Shown here: piece by piece, positions 21,212 to 32,688 of the stretch
Layout of the letters: each line of letters begins with the position of its first letter
How positions within the stretch are numbered: the stretch's first letter is position 1
NCBI GenBank assembly: GCA_021234155.1
Contig: JAJEKV010000080.1
Coordinates: 1,908,182-1,972,181 of the forward strand
DNA: 64,000 nucleotides
From: Isoetes taiwanensis
Taxonomy: Eukaryota; Streptophyta; Lycopodiopsida; Isoetales; Isoetaceae
Direction: 5' to 3'
Notes under the pieces: generated by a model
The model's database searches: none
What the model was told of the DNA's origin: nothing
What the model saw: only the letters and a program-made list of their open reading frames with translations
Position numbers and translations under genes: made by a program

Positions 21212-22338
21212 ATGGCTCGCACCAAATGTACCGCTAGGAAATGTAGGAGCCCCAGACAAAGACCCATCGTGGCGGAGATAGCAGCAGGAAGTGGCAAGAA
21301 GATCCCGGAGCACCTCAGGCCCCGGAGGGAGGACGAAGAGCAGCACGATTCTTCTGGCTTCACGGACGAAACCTTCCACTCTTCCCATGAGTAGGCACCC
21401 AGCAGCTTGTCGGAGGCCACACAGCGAACAGGCGAAACGGTCGTGCTCGCACGATCTCGCCCAGCCAAGAGGAGCAGCAAGACGAGGAGGAGGAGCACAG
21501 CGGCCAGTAGGAGGGAGTAGAGCGCCAGCAAGAAGAGGTTAGCCCCATCAAAAAGAAGGGGAAGGAGAAAGTGGCGGAATGGCCAGAAGATAGGGCAGCA
21601 AGGAACAAGAGAGAGATGGAGAAGGAAGCAAGAAGTAGGGAGAAGAGGTCCAAGAGGGACCAAGATCGACCCTGGGAATCGTCCATATAGAAAAACCTCG
21701 TCGGGGGGCAACTGACGAGGAGGAGGATGTCGAAGAAGGAGAAGGCGGCGGTGAAGAGGAGGAGGAGCCTGAAGGGGACGTCGGGGAGATCCCGACGCCC
21801 GACCACCTTACCCTAAGTGGCCCAAGCCACCTAAGGTGGTAAAGAAGCGGAAAGTGGGAGAGCACGTGTTCATGCTGAAGCAGGACCGCAAGTTTGAATG
21901 CAAGAAGAAAGCGTACCAAGAGTACCTTCGTAGGTGGAAAAGGTACAATGATCGGTATTGTAAGCAAAACGTACAGAAGTACGTTAAAGATCAAGAGTCA
22001 AAGCCACCACCACCTCGGCCAGAACCTCCAAAGAGGGTCCACCATGGACCCAACTCAAGGCATGCTCGAGTTTTCTGGGAGATTAGGCAGTTCCAACAAT
22101 ACACTAATCTCATGATTTGGAAGGCGTTGTTCGAACGGCTCCTCCGGGAGGTCATGCAAGAATTCAGACCGACTATCGGGTTACATCCCTAATGGTTCGG
22201 CCCTTGTAAAAAGCTGCGGCGGCCGAATTGGTACAACTCTTCGAGGAGGGGAACCTATGTGCCATCCACGCGAAGAGGGTAACAGTCATGCCTAAGGACC
22301 TCCATTTGGCTAGGAGGATCCGCAAAGACAAGCCTTAG
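21212..22338 (+). pseudogene. Histone H3-like ORF with long insert between tail and histone fold, in element P
   Basis: The ATG at 21,212 starts MARTKCTARKCRSPRQRP: after Met removal, residues 1-9 match the H3 tail ARTKQTARK except Q5, keeping K4 and K9; S10 is Cys. About 260 codons of low-complexity basic (KKKGKEKVAEW, KREMEKEARSREKRSKRDQD) and acidic (TDEEEDVEEGEGGGEEEEE) sequence follow in shifting frames. The H3 fold then reads from ~22,041: WEIRQFQQYTNLMIWKALFE and RLLREVMQEF (H3 [30 protein letters not shown]), TDYRVTSLMV, and [20 protein letters not shown] with [12 protein letters not shown] (H3 [32 protein letters not shown]), stop TAG 22,336. Loop 1 has canonical H3 length, so it is not CENH3-like. 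Damage: in-frame stops (TAG 21,392; TAA at the H3 Gln93 position) and a one-base loss after MQEF. An AATAAA-like signal follows at ~22,389. Confidence 0.9.
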
Positions 22339-22454
22339 GACCTTGTAATTTTATATAAAATAATTTTGTAGAAGCTTGTAATTAATATAATAAAAGTTCT
22401 TTGTTGTTGTTTAATAATTGTAGTTCAAAATATTTTCAAATTGGCTCAAACTTT

Positions 22455-22940
22455 GACCCACTCAGGTCACTCCGCATCGATGGCCCCTACATCACGAACG
22501 CAGACGCGTTTCGCGCGGAATAACCCGAGTCAACATCGTTTTTTGTAAAAAATTGACCAATTGTGATGAGAAAAGTTGCTAGATCGTCTATAATTAGTTA
22601 AATCTTGCATAGTATCACCTTAAACTTATCAAAAATATTGAAAAATAGCTTAGATCGATCCACTCGAGCCACTCCGCGCCGATGGTCCTGCGTCGCGGAC
22701 CCAGATATGTTTCACGTAGAGTAACTTGAGTCACCCATTTTTGCACTTTTACATATTAGATTGGCATAAGATAAGTTGCTAGATAGTCTAGAATAAAGCC
22801 AAACTTGCATTTTATTATCTTATATCTCCCAAAAATGTTAAGTTTAGTCAAATTTGACCCACTCGGGTCACTCCGCGTCAATGGCCCCTGCGTCGCGAAC
22901 GCAGATGCATTTCGCGCGGAGTAACCCGAGTCGACAATGT
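22455..22940. repeat. Array of three ~201-bp repeats with nested palindromes (element P)
   Basis: Three copies at 22,455-22,534, 22,658-22,735 and 22,857-22,935. The best copy has CGGGTCACTCCGCG near its left end and CGCGGAGTAACCCG near its right end (reverse complements with one mismatch), and an inner CTGCGTCGCGAACGCAG palindrome. The spacers are repeated too (GTTGCTAGATCGTCTATA / GTTGCTAGATAGTCTAGA). Its place, just 5' of the unrecognised ORF, is the same as that of the array in element M, but the sequences are unrelated. Confidence 0.92.
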
Positions 22941-22944
22941 TCGA

Positions 22945-23545
22945 CCCAAATTTATCCAAAATTTGTCCAGTAAACTGCTCTATAGTGTTTTTTGACTTGT
23001 TCTGCTTAGATTTGTACTTCATACCTAGTTTGTACGTTGTATAGCCTTGGAATATAGGTCTACCCAAGTAAGAAGTCCCGGGCACGAAAACCTAGGCAGC
23101 CTTAGTCTATAAAAAGAGACCTCATTTGACATTTTTTCCTTCACCAAATTTGCTATCATCCCTTCCCAGCAGAGGAGGCCTTCATGTCTTTGACCATCTC
23201 TTTGATCTCCATGCAACTTTGACTCGGACACCCTATTATACTGATATTGTATGCTAGTATGACCTGCCAGTTTTGCCCTGGGAATCAGCCTTCCTCCAAG
23301 GGGAGGCAGGTGGGTATCCCTAGAGTTTTAGGTGGGGGGATCTAGAGTCAAGGGCCAGTTGTGGGATAGGACGAAGAACATGCCTGACTAAATGAGTTGT
23401 AAGGCCCATAGGCATCGATATGTCTTAGCACGTGTATCCTTATCTATGTTCATGCACTTCAGGGCCATCAACAGGGTGGGAGAACCTTCCATTTAGCCCT
23501 TGGACCTCGCACCCCTCAACACAAGGGTAGACCAGGGCCTCATTC
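22945..23545 (+). other. Spacer of element P upstream of its unrecognised ORF
   Basis: About 600 bases without an assignable domain. By comparison with element M, the N-terminal part of the unrecognised ORF should lie here, but I cannot align it. GC-poor at the left, with a GGGGAGGCAGGTGGG run near 23,298. Confidence 0.4.
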
Positions 23546-24622
23546 ATGAGCTTGATGCCTCAAAGTACGTCTACCGTGGCACATTCGCAGGGGCACTTCA
23601 AATCGAAGAAGACTATGAAGAGGGATGATCAGGAGGAGGAGAGCATGCTAGCATCAAGGATGGAGAGGCGGATAATAAGGCACGATGAAGATATCAAAAG
23701 GGCCAATGAATCACCTACAAGCATCACGACCATATCTCCAGTGGTGATCGAAGGGGAGAGTATCTTCTTGCCAACGACATCCTCCATCTCCCATACTGCA
23801 TAGAAGAAGAGCTCAAGATCGACGAACTCATGGGGCGAATTGCAGAGGGGCGGCATAAGGACCTCATTGACTACTCCTACCAAGAAGTTCCAAGGGAGGT
23901 AGCAGAATGGCATTCTTATGTCGGTGAAATGATGTCAGATATTGCGGCAGATGTATCACCACTAGCCGCCAGTCATTCAGGAGGAGGAGTTTCAAGAAAT
24001 TCAAAGCAGGTTGTACAAACCAGGGAGAGGCACAAGCTCTAGCCGACCCGTTCGAGTGCGAAACATGCGGGAGGGTTTCAACAGCATCAACTTAGACAAT
24101 GCAACCACTATGTGGAGGCACCATGAACACCTCCTAGTAGTAGACACCTACGGTGAAGCGACAAAAAGGAAGGGTACATTATCCCAGTCGGCAGGACCCC
24201 AGAGGGAGAAGGCCCTTTGATACTATGTTCCAGTCCTAAGCCAAGGCCAGATGATAGTATTCCACAAGGACTTCAGCCCACGAGGAGAGAAGTCTGTGGC
24301 ACTTTTAATTGCACTTATAGAATTCAGCCAGCATGCCAAGATGAGGGAGAACACATATCACGTTATCCTCTTCAAAAGATCCGTGACACTCTACAGTCTC
24401 GAGTTTGCCAGGGGTCATCTAAGGGACGTGCCTTTAACAGTAGTAGCAGCTACGGCACCACTGCTCCCACCCCCTCAAAGAGCTCGAGCATTAGAAGGGG
24501 GGATCATCCCGAAATATTTTGCGCAACGTCGGCAAGGGTCTTCGACCCAAGGATGTGAAGAATTTCTTCAAGCCTATGAAAGGCTGTCGACGATAAACCC
24601 TTTATCCATTCATATGTATTAA
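23546..24622 (+). pseudogene. Unrecognised ORF upstream of gag, element P copy
   Basis: Plus-strand pieces in shifting frames (23,546-23,803, 23,830-24,042, 24,011-24,220, 24,251-24,622) follow the element M protein in order: SPVVIEGESIF (M: TPVIIQGEAYL), LKIDELMGRIAEG (M: YRVDELLHLLRQD), RVRNMREGFNSINL (M: RSRERIINLHLPS), MIVFHKDFSPRGEKSV (M: IAVIHRQFSPRGEEGV) and HVILFKRSVTLYS (M: HVILVKRTIALSI). The FSPRGE...HVIL-KR segment is the most conserved core. The same position and strand relative to gag in both elements argue that it is a genuine element gene. Family and function unknown. Confidence 0.65.
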
Positions 24623-24927
24623 TATGTACCAAGATGTTTTAGGTTTCATGGTACTGTTATCTATCTTCTATATAATATTTCAAGCTTCCAATTGTATGAT
24701 GATGTTATATTCATTGTTAACTTAAAAGTTGAGTTTCAACTTGATTTTTTTTATGGCTAATAAGAATTAATATATAAATGATATCATGATGTATAACTTT
24801 GAATAATAACCACGATAACTAATACGTGCAGGCTGGAATACCGGCGCAGACTCCTAAGGTCAGGGCAGACAGCAACAGTGGCAACCTAGGAACCTTTTCG
24901 GCCTGAGAACATGACGAGGAACAAGAT

Positions 24928-26040
24928 ATGACGGCTGGAGCTATAAACGGAAGGTTAGCCCGAATGCATAACCAGATGCAGCAACTAATACAGTGGGCCA
25001 CACCTTTGATGTATGCACAGGAATATAGACCAATGGCGCCTCCACCACCGAGAGGACCAGACGAAGCTCCTCAACCAGAGCAGGAAGAAGTCCATGTGCT
25101 TGAAAAGACAGAAAGAGAAAAAGAAGAAGTAGGAGGAGCCCAACTTCTTCTAGTTCCAGCTGGTCAGACATTACAGGAAGCATATCTTGAAGCAGTCCTG
25201 AAAATGAGTCAGACACCTCAAAAGGCAGAGACTGTGGGACAGAGAACTATCAGAAGAAAGTGGATAGTGCAATGAATAACGTATGGAAAATCCAAAAGTT
25301 GGGTCAATTCTCCAGGAAAGATAGGTCTAGAATGGAAGCGAAAGCTTGGTTAAACGAGATGGAGGAATTTGGGAACTCATACGGCATGAAAGATAAGGAT
25401 ATAGGAAAGGTGGCAACACCAAACATGATTGGACCAGCCCGGATTTGATGAAAGAGATATGCTAAGTCAAACAAGATGAGAAGGAACAATTGCATATTGA
25501 AAACCTTCAGTAAGGCTTTGCGCAAGCGCTACGTCCCAAGGCCACACATCAGCAGGTAGGTTCATCAGTTCTGCAGGTTGGACTGATGGAATTTATCAGT
25601 GGCCAAATATATAGAGGAATTTATGAGGTTAAGGCTAAATGTCCCAAGGATCACTGAGAGGCAGGAGGTGGATGGCTACATTGAGGGATTGAACAATAAC
25701 ATTATGAAATTGGTATGGGCCATCAACCCAAAAACAGTTGCGGAGGCCGAAGACAAGACACTAAGCTTGGAGGAAGCACCGACAAACACGAGGCAAAACA
25801 ATCATTTTATAAAGGGAATATAACAAGCCCTTATCAACCGAGGCAGGCATCCTCCACACCAGCATGGCACCAGTCTCAGGGGTTTAGACAGTATCCTGGA
25901 GGAAAGGAGGGAGGAATGCATAAAGAAAAAGCTATGAATTGGGAGTCACCAACGGAAGTGAATGACGACGAAGTCGACCAGCAAGAACTACAAGACTATA
26001 TAGAAGGTGAGTACAGAATCTGTACAGCTATTGAGTCAAG
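24928..26040 (+). pseudogene. Gag of element P
   Basis: Begins MTAGAINGRLARMHNQMQQL at 24,928, with a Pro/Glu-rich linker, then the capsid-like domain in broken frames: AKAWLNEMEEFGNSYGMKDK, KRYVPRPHIS, AKYIEEFMRLRLNVPRITER and VDGYIEGLNNNIMKLVWAIN (25,599-25,823). This is the Retrotrans_gag domain of Ty3/gypsy elements. No intact zinc knuckle is visible. The last part, up to 26,040, is a Gln/Asp-rich linker towards the protease. Confidence 0.85.
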
Positions 26041-26400
26041 TGATGTCAAAAATCAGTCCACGGTTATTTCGGCAGAGGGCATCATTGATAATAAGCCCTA
26101 TGTAGTCCTCATAGATACAGTGTAGCTCACACAACTTTGCATCTCCCATGTTGGCCGCTTCAATGAAGACTAAGACCCCTTAAGTCCAAACCCAAGCCGA
26201 TCAGTATGGCAAGTTGTGCAATTTGCCACAACAAGGGAAAGAAAATCAACTTTGATATAGACCTGGAACCAAATGGACTATGGGAGCAGAGGTGATAGAT
26301 ATTAGTAAATATGACCTCATAGTGGGAATGGAGTTCTTGAAGCCAGCTAAAGCTATGATTGACTGTGACAAGCACGAAATCTCGACAGGAACTGCTTTGT
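26041..26400 (+). pseudogene. Aspartic protease remnant, element P
   Basis: VISAEGIIDNKPYVVLIDTV then a stop: the active-site segment VLIDTGA is cut at the residue after Thr-Val. Downstream frames give DLIVGMEFLKPAKAMIDC (26,310-26,360), the second conserved protease motif. Several stops intervene. Confidence 0.75.
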
Positions 26401-26559
26401 AGTCAAAGGTAAGAAAGTCCTTTCAGCCATGCAGTGTATCTGTTTAAAGCAATTACACAAAAGCTTAATGAAGGACAAGGTGGAATATATCCTTAGACTA
26501 GAGGCAATTGAGCCGGGTCAGGAAAAACAAAGGGAGCCAGCCTTGAATCAGTTGGCAGG

Positions 26560-26850
26560 CCAGTAGCAAGGCTAATCAAGGAGTTCCATGATGTGTTTTC
26601 GGATGAAATACGTGAGTTGCCACCCTATAGAGGCATGGAGTGTGAGATCACACTAGCACCAGATGCTAAGCCTAACACCAAGACCCCCTACAGGATGAGC
26701 ACCCCAGAGCTAGTTGAGCTCAAGAAGCAATTGCAAGAATTGCTTTAATTCGAATTCATCAGGGCAAATGTATCATCCTTCGGGGCACCCATTCTTTTTG
26801 TAAAGAAGAAGGATGGAAGTCTAAGGATTGCACTCGAGGAGATCTCACGT
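26560..26850 (+). pseudogene. Reverse transcriptase N-terminal part, element P, truncated
   Basis: [52 protein letters not shown], one stop, then [17 protein letters not shown] are the start of a Ty3/gypsy RT. Homology ends near 26,840, before the VDYR-LN motif. The following 200 bases do not continue RT, so a deletion or recombination junction lies here. Confidence 0.88.
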
Positions 26851-27049
26851 CCATCAATCACACCGACAGATCTGGGATGCTCGACCTTGCTTCTATGATG
26901 GTGTGCTTAGTAGTGAACGCATTATCCTTAAAGCAGGCAATTACACCACTATCAAGTTGGGCCAATGCATCTCCCGACCTCAGATTCTAGTAATATCGAA
27001 ATAATTTTTTTAATTGATCTTATCAGATGGAATATATCCTTCATCATGT

Positions 27050-27560
27050 GTGGGAGGAGTCTGAGAAATGACGGCCAGTCGTCGAGAGACTCCTACTACT
27101 TGGACTGACCCCTGAATTTTTCCGACTGATTTGGGCGTTTTGCGGGATATCCACAAGTAATATGTCTAGCCCTAATGCAATAAAGGCATAAATTGGCTTC
27201 TCTTCGATACTGCTTTTCAGCAACAGACAAGGGCCCTCAAACTGCACGATCAATTTGCATGGGTATTGGAGTATCTGACTCAGAGGTGTCGGACGGAGCA
27301 TGACTTTTAGTCACATCAAACTGCAAATATGATGCCTTATTCTGAAGTCGAAGGCTTCTTCATAGATAGTAACATATCTTTGACATCCTTAAGTAAGCCC
27401 ATTGATAAGAAATCTCGAAGATTAGCATCATCCCAGACAATATCTATAGCAATTTGACGAAATTCAGATGCATAAACTAAAGATGAACGGTAGCCTTGCT
27501 TGAGTTAGCCGAGTTTTGTGACTATTGTACACTGACGATTTGTGTCCCCAAAACATACAC
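27050..27560 (-). pseudogene. Ty3/gypsy gag remnant with a zinc knuckle
   Basis: The minus strand reads LKQGYRSSLVYASEFRQIAI and DIVWDDANLRDFLSMGLLKD with VKDMLLSMKKPSTSE (27,350-27,530), the capsid C-terminal domain of a sushi/chromovirus-like gag. After a stop and frame change it reads RREANLCLYCIRARHITCGY (27,130-27,200), a zinc knuckle (C-x2-C-x4-H with the last Cys displaced). It is not part of element P, being on the other strand and of another gag type. A gag fragment of similar type is at 41.5 kb. Confidence 0.8.
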
Positions 27561-27564
27561 CGAG

Positions 27565-30500
27565 CTCTGCGGGGAAAAAAGTACAAAAACAAAAAAGCAA
27601 CCCCCTGTTATTTTGCTAGATATTGGCATAAAAGTCTATTATAAAAGTGTCACAATTGTCATATAAAAATTATCAATTTATGGACAACATATATGCCTTT
27701 GAAATGCACCAATTCAAAATGATAATGGATGCTAATGTGATGTAATATAAGATGCAATTATACAATAATCTGGACTAAACCTGACTCAAATGTGATGCAA
27801 AATTGTTAATAATATTGTCAATTGCATCATGCTTGCATTATGTCGGCATGACACAATAAATGATACAGCAAGTGATGCTTGTGCGACATCAAACCACGAC
27901 ACATATAGCATCAATTTTTTGTCACTTTGTGGGTCTTGAAAAAAGTGTCAGTTTTTTAGACGCTATACTTGACAAAAAAAAACCATGTCCTGTTGTAGTG
28001 GTAGAGCATCTAGCACGGCAAACGTTCACACTGCCAAGTTTTGCAAAGTGTTTCCAGTTGCATTGGCTATGTCAGTGAACAAAAATCGTATCGAATGCCT
28101 TTACCATTATTTGTTTCCAACTGCAAGAACATCACTGGTGGCAACAACGACCATACCGATGGAAAAAATTTGGCTATGACATAAATATATTGGCACTAAA
28201 GTACATAGTTGATGGTTGCATAAGTGTTGGTTGGCATTGCATCACCATATCCTCCAACTTGTATATAAGTTGTACCTACACTAAGATATTGAGATCTCTT
28301 ATATGTATAAAGTTGTACCTATACTAGAATTGTGTTCTACGTGTCCTCGTAAAAGAACATTGGACCATTTACCCAATACTATCCGTTCCAAGGTGTTAAC
28401 CTCTTCACATGGGCATTCTCCTTTTCCTCTTTCTGTTTGATTCTCTGATTTGTTGTCAACTCTCTCTCTATATGCCTGGAGCATGTGTGTGCATGACGCT
28501 ATAAGAATGGTAGAATATCGACACTATTGCATCACACAGTTATTTACCATCTTTCCTTTGCTAATTGTAAAGTGAAATTTTTTCCCTTTTAGGCCAATGT
28601 AGCATCTAATCAAAGCACGGAAAAAATGTGGTCTAAGAGCCAAGTTCTATGTGAGAAAGAAAAGTGCCCAACAGTTAAAAAAGTTGACCAGATAAAAATG
28701 AGGAGCCTCCATTGCTTTTTGGAATCCTGTGGATGGAGTAGTAACCATGAAAATAGACATCAAGATCAACACTTCAAAGGAATCGTCCCAAATAAGTTTA
28801 GAGAGTTTCATAGGTTTTGAGCTATTGGAAAATGAAAGAGAGATGGAATTGTGGAATCATGTTTTAGAGTATCGGGAAGTAGCATACGCTTACAAAGATG
28901 ATGTTGTTCATGATAAATTATATCAAGATTCAACGTTATGTAAGTAATTAAAAACTATCGCATGCAGAGGAAGTCTAGGAGATGATCCCAATAATTAGAT
29001 ATAACTTGGGTGTTTATGATATGCTAGTTGAATTCACAATCTATTACATTCCATCGAGCGACTGGCCAATTATAATATATTATGACAACATTTTACATTA
29101 GAAGGAACGGCACTTGATGCCTCTAGTGTAATATTTCTTTTATTCCCAATGACAATAATTGAAAGCATAGGATACATGTTCTTTTCGTCTATGCTGGTCT
29201 ATGCTGGGTATACATTATCGTAATATACAATTCAAATTTAAAGTAAAAATTTGTTCATGACTGATAGAAAAGGACTAAATTTTGGACTACAATGGTTAGA
29301 CATACTTGTAATTGCATTTAGACCACTATATTATCATTAATCACCCCTAACTAGTACGTCAACTACAAATAAATAAAAGTAAACTAGCATTAGGGCAGGC
29401 TTGGGGCAGAGGGTTGGGGGTTTATAGTGAAGGGAAAGGGAAAAAACAAATGATAGTCATGCATACAAACATTCTTAGAATTCTGCAATTGTTTGGCAAT
29501 GTTTATAAGACAACAAAAAGACGATGGGAGAAAATTTTGAAGTCTAAGTACGCAAATTCTATAACTTTAACTAGCTTTCAAGTTCAACATCAATTTCTTA
29601 TCAAGTTCACTTCTTGCACTACAAAAATTAATTACTGACACAAGGTTTGAAAGTTTTTTGACCTGCCTTTCAAGATCGACAAGACATCTATTTGCTACTT
29701 ATACATTCAAACATGATGCGTATTTCTGAGGTACAAGGATTGTTGCAATTCCAACTTATCTATGTGGACTAATACATCGGCCAAATTTTGAGCTATGATG
29801 TTAGATCTTACAATTTTTGCATCTAAAGCTATGAAAATTTGAAACCTAGAGTAAAGTAGATCACTGCCTTTCTTTTCATCCATGAACTGTGTTTTTACTA
29901 AATGTTACCTATGCGTTATTCAAAGAGTAATGAAAGTGATCGAAGGATGCCTTTGCACGTTCTGTCATGGGAAGTAGGGAGCCAGCACCCAACCATCTAT
30001 TTTCAAAATACAATCCTATAGAACTAGTTTTCAACGTTAAATAGTAATATAGAAGATTAGGGCAAAACAATTTTTGCAATGGAACCTTGAAAGTTTTTGG
30101 TGTCTAAAAAGACAAAAACCTCAGGCCCACATTCTCATGAAAAAATACAAAAAAAAGTTCATCATTGGAAAAAGAACCAGTAGCTATAGTCGTTAAATCA
30201 TTAAATATGCTTTCAATGCCTCAAGATGCCCTAGATGACATTGCAAAAAGGAATCATCTATAATAGACAAACGATGACAACAATGAGAGGACATTGTTGA
30301 TCTAATTGTGAAATGCATATAGATGCTTAGCTTAAATGTTTCCTTATATGTTTATTTTTGATGAGGCATTAGCACAGATGCCGAACGCAAAATTATTTAG
30401 ATAGTGAAAGTAATTGTCAACGTAGACCTACAACTAGTTAAATTGCTAAAATGAACTAGTAAAAAGCACGTGAAGTTTCTTCATGATTGCTCATTGTCAT

Positions 30501-31165
30501 ATAATTCACTTTTGTACAGAGGTGTTATAAACCTCTTGCTTATGTTCCCCACTTTTGTCAATGTAAGCAACATTGATATGAAAAGGACTATTTTGCTATA
30601 TTGGAAATCTTTTTATATTTCATGGCATGATGCAAATATTTCTCCAATTACTAAACTAGTTGCTCATAGGGTATTATGATACAATCAGACGTTGATGTTT
30701 AAATTCAAGTCTATCTACTAGTTTATTGTCTATCTGAGATGAACATGTCTTTTATACATGCTCTCTGTAGTCTATTTGATTAAGTATGAGGTTTCTATGG
30801 ATGATAAACATCATTCAATTCAATTCCTATAGCATATAAACATATGTTTCTAATTGTTTTGGGACTCTATCTGCAACAATGTTTGAATAACGTATATATG
30901 AAGGGCAAATATAACATTTGAATGATTCCATGAAGTAGGAAATTTGCTTTCATGGGAAAGTTATGGTTGGAAAGTTTGTAATAAAAAGTTATAATGTTTC
31001 AATATAACAAAGATCAAAAGCTTATACTCCCAAAATACATTGGCATGTGAAGTGGTGCAACTTGCGAGTGGTGGTGACACGAGACACTAGAAACAAGCTA
31101 AGGTCATAGGACATCCTACCTTACAATTCTAATTGTTAACAATACCACTTGCTAACTACCTGGCC
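27565..31165. other. AT-rich stretch without recognisable genes
   Basis: 3.6 kb of AT-rich sequence. The only open stretch that looks even slightly coding is on the plus strand at 28,729-28,947 (SLESFIGFELLENEREMELW, then HVLEYREVAYAYKDDVVHDK), ending just before a GTAAGT, which could be a splice donor. I cannot identify it. No RNA genes or repeats were recognised. Confidence 0.5.
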
Positions 31166-31204
31166 AAAAGTTAAAAAACACAGACACTTGGTTTCTTATA
31201 TACA

Positions 31205-31795
31205 CTAGTAACTCCAAATTGAATTATCATCCACATTCTCATTGGGAGGATCATAGCAATCCCCAAAATGAGGAGGAGACAAGAGCATTGCTTTAGCCAT
31301 GTCTGAGACAATACTAGGCATGTCAAAAATAAGATCTTCATCCACATACTTGTTTTCCTTAACCACACCATTACTGCTACAATCTTCTTCATCTTCAGCA
31401 ATATTAAGCTCCCCTTTCATAGCAACGTCAGCTGCAGCGGCGGCGGCAATAGCCTGAATATCCTTAGGAGAGTTACTAGAGGGCCTAGGCAGAAGATGAG
31501 CAGTGTGAGGAAAATTAAGCACAGCTTTGGGGCCTTTAAGGGCTAATGCAGCAACATCATAAGCCCTAGCCGCCATTTCAGGAGTAGGGAAAGAACCAAG
31601 CCAGATGCGAGTTTTCTTCTTGGGCTCCCGGATTTCAGAAACCCACTTACCCCAACTTCGGCGTCGGATGCCTTTGTACACCGGGTGCTGCATATCACCG
31701 CAGCTGCTTCCTTCTCCATTTCCATCATCTGGATCCTTGGAAGACAGGCTCTCCTCTTCCTCCACAAACGACCCTCTAATCCTTGTTGTGGGCAT
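31205..31795 (-). CDS. AP2/ERF transcription factor, DREB subfamily (A-4/TINY-like)
   Basis: Intact single-exon ORF of 196 residues with an ATG at 31,795. One AP2/ERF domain spans about residues 38-95: [60 protein letters not shown]. The WVSEIRE and WLGSF elements, the Val in the WVSEIRE strand and the [20 protein letters not shown] stretch after the domain are typical of DREB group A-4 (TINY) proteins, which bind DRE/CRT and related GCC-type elements in the nucleus and act in stress and growth responses. The C-terminus is acidic (residues ~130-196, [28 protein letters not shown]), the likely activation region, ending SIWSY. The length is normal for the group. It is the only clearly intact host gene in the window. 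Confidence 0.96.
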   Translation of the reverse strand: MPTTRIRGSFVEEEESLSSKDPDDGNGEGSSCGDMQHPVYKGIRRRSWGKWVSEIREPKKKTRIWLGSFPTPEMAARAYDVAALALKGPKAVLNFPHTAHLLPRPSSNSPKDIQAIAAAAAADVAMKGELNIAEDEEDCSSNGVVKENKYVDEDLIFDMPSIVSDMAKAMLLSPPHFGDCYDPPNENVDDNSIWSY

Positions 31796-31799
31796 CAGG

Positions 31800-32430
31800 T
31801 CTTGTTTCTAGACGGACCATGCAAACTTTTCTCTCTCTTTTAAGTCTCCCTGTTATGCACTGTAAATGAACACACTGCTTTAATGCCATGTAAGATATTT
31901 ATTGTATTTTTATTGTGCCTTTGCTGTCCCCTAGCGCGTGGTCTTAATACACCCTTGGTCTACATAAGTCGCAACGTCTACATCTCCCTTTTAGTATCTT
32001 TCTTCATATCTTTTCCATTTTTTATTCCTCTAGTTGCCCCATCTAAACGGCCATGATTGATGTTAGATCTCGGTGGCATCAGCATTTTGTCGGAGGTCGC
32101 ATCTCAAATCAACCTAGTATTGGTTATCTTTGCATCATAGGATTACATCTAAATGAATGCTCCTGCTCGTCCTTAATCTCAACCAATCCCAGCTCTACAT
32201 CATTATGTATGTGAGTTGATACGTTTCATGATCTAGCGTACAACAAGGATCTCTTTTCAACATCACTAGGATTTGAATCCTTGTGAAATTAGAAAACCTA
32301 TTTGATACAACTGCTTTCTTCTTAGGAACATTCCTCTTGAAAACGATGGCGCGTCTTATCTAGTATAACAGATGAGACTAGTACCAACTTTTTCCAACTT
32401 AAGTAAAACAAAATTAAGTGGCATTATCAA
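31800..32430. other. Upstream region of the DREB gene, no feature recognised
   Basis: The 630 bases 5' of the DREB gene (its promoter side, since the gene is on the minus strand). No clear TATA box at the usual distance was identified. No coding sequence was seen. Confidence 0.4.
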
Positions 32431-32444
32431 CATAAATTCAAGTA

Positions 32445-32688
32445 AGGTACAAATTATATCTCTCTTACCTGGCGTCCCCTCGGAAAGAGCAGTTTAAGGC
32501 AGCTGTCTGGGAAAGGACCCTCCTCATTGTAGACAGCATCGGCATGTTTGTTCCATGAGTCGTAGGTAGGTATACATGCTGTTTGGGTTCTTGCTCATGT
32601 TTGGGCAGGAGTACCCTAGTATCACCCTTCTTGTACTTTCTCAGTATTAATATTAATTAACTTGATCCTTCAAAAAAAAAAAAAAAAA
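32445..32688 (+). mobile_element. Short poly(A) retroposon (SINE or 5'-truncated LINE) with target duplication
   Basis: ATTCAAGTA occurs at 32,436-32,444 and again at 32,689-32,697, flanking a ~244-bp segment that ends in an A17-18 run. The segment starts AGGTACAAATTATATCTCTC and has GCTTGATCC-like sequence before the tail. The 9-bp duplication and A tail are the mark of LINE-machinery insertion. I see no clear Pol III A and B boxes, so SINE versus truncated LINE is open. Confidence 0.75.

Larger units (their letters stand above)
19281..26850 (+). mobile_element. Element P: Ty3/gypsy retrotransposon carrying a histone H3-like ORF, truncated
   Basis: Order on the plus strand: R/U5 part of a 5' LTR (19,281-20,662), primer-binding site (20,664), histone H3-like ORF (21,212-22,338), hairpin array (22,455-22,940), unrecognised ORF (about 23,546-24,622), gag, protease and the first part of RT, where homology stops near 26,850. 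No LTR or other boundary is visible between the H3 ORF and gag, and element M has the same array-ORF-gag order, so I treat these as one element. Its U3 is missing because element M appears to have inserted into the LTR at 19,280/19,281. Confidence 0.75.

Noticed and set aside
21212-21394. Short 60-codon ORF with only a chance ARTK match
   Set aside because: The H3 fold further along the same strand at 22,041-22,338 shows that the match is real homology.
21181-21994. Long minus-strand Leu/Ser-rich frames opposite the H3 ORF
   Set aside because: Shadows of the Arg/Lys/Glu-rich plus-strand linker.
21212-22338. Centromeric H3 (CENH3)
   Set aside because: The tail keeps ARTK-TARK and loop 1 has canonical H3 length with no insertion; CENH3 has a divergent tail and usually a longer loop 1.
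1-26850. Endogenous pararetrovirus (caulimovirid) because of ORFs upstream of gag
   Set aside because: LTRs, primer-binding sites and Ty3/gypsy-style RT and RNase H motifs are present; no movement-protein or caulimovirid RT motif was seen.
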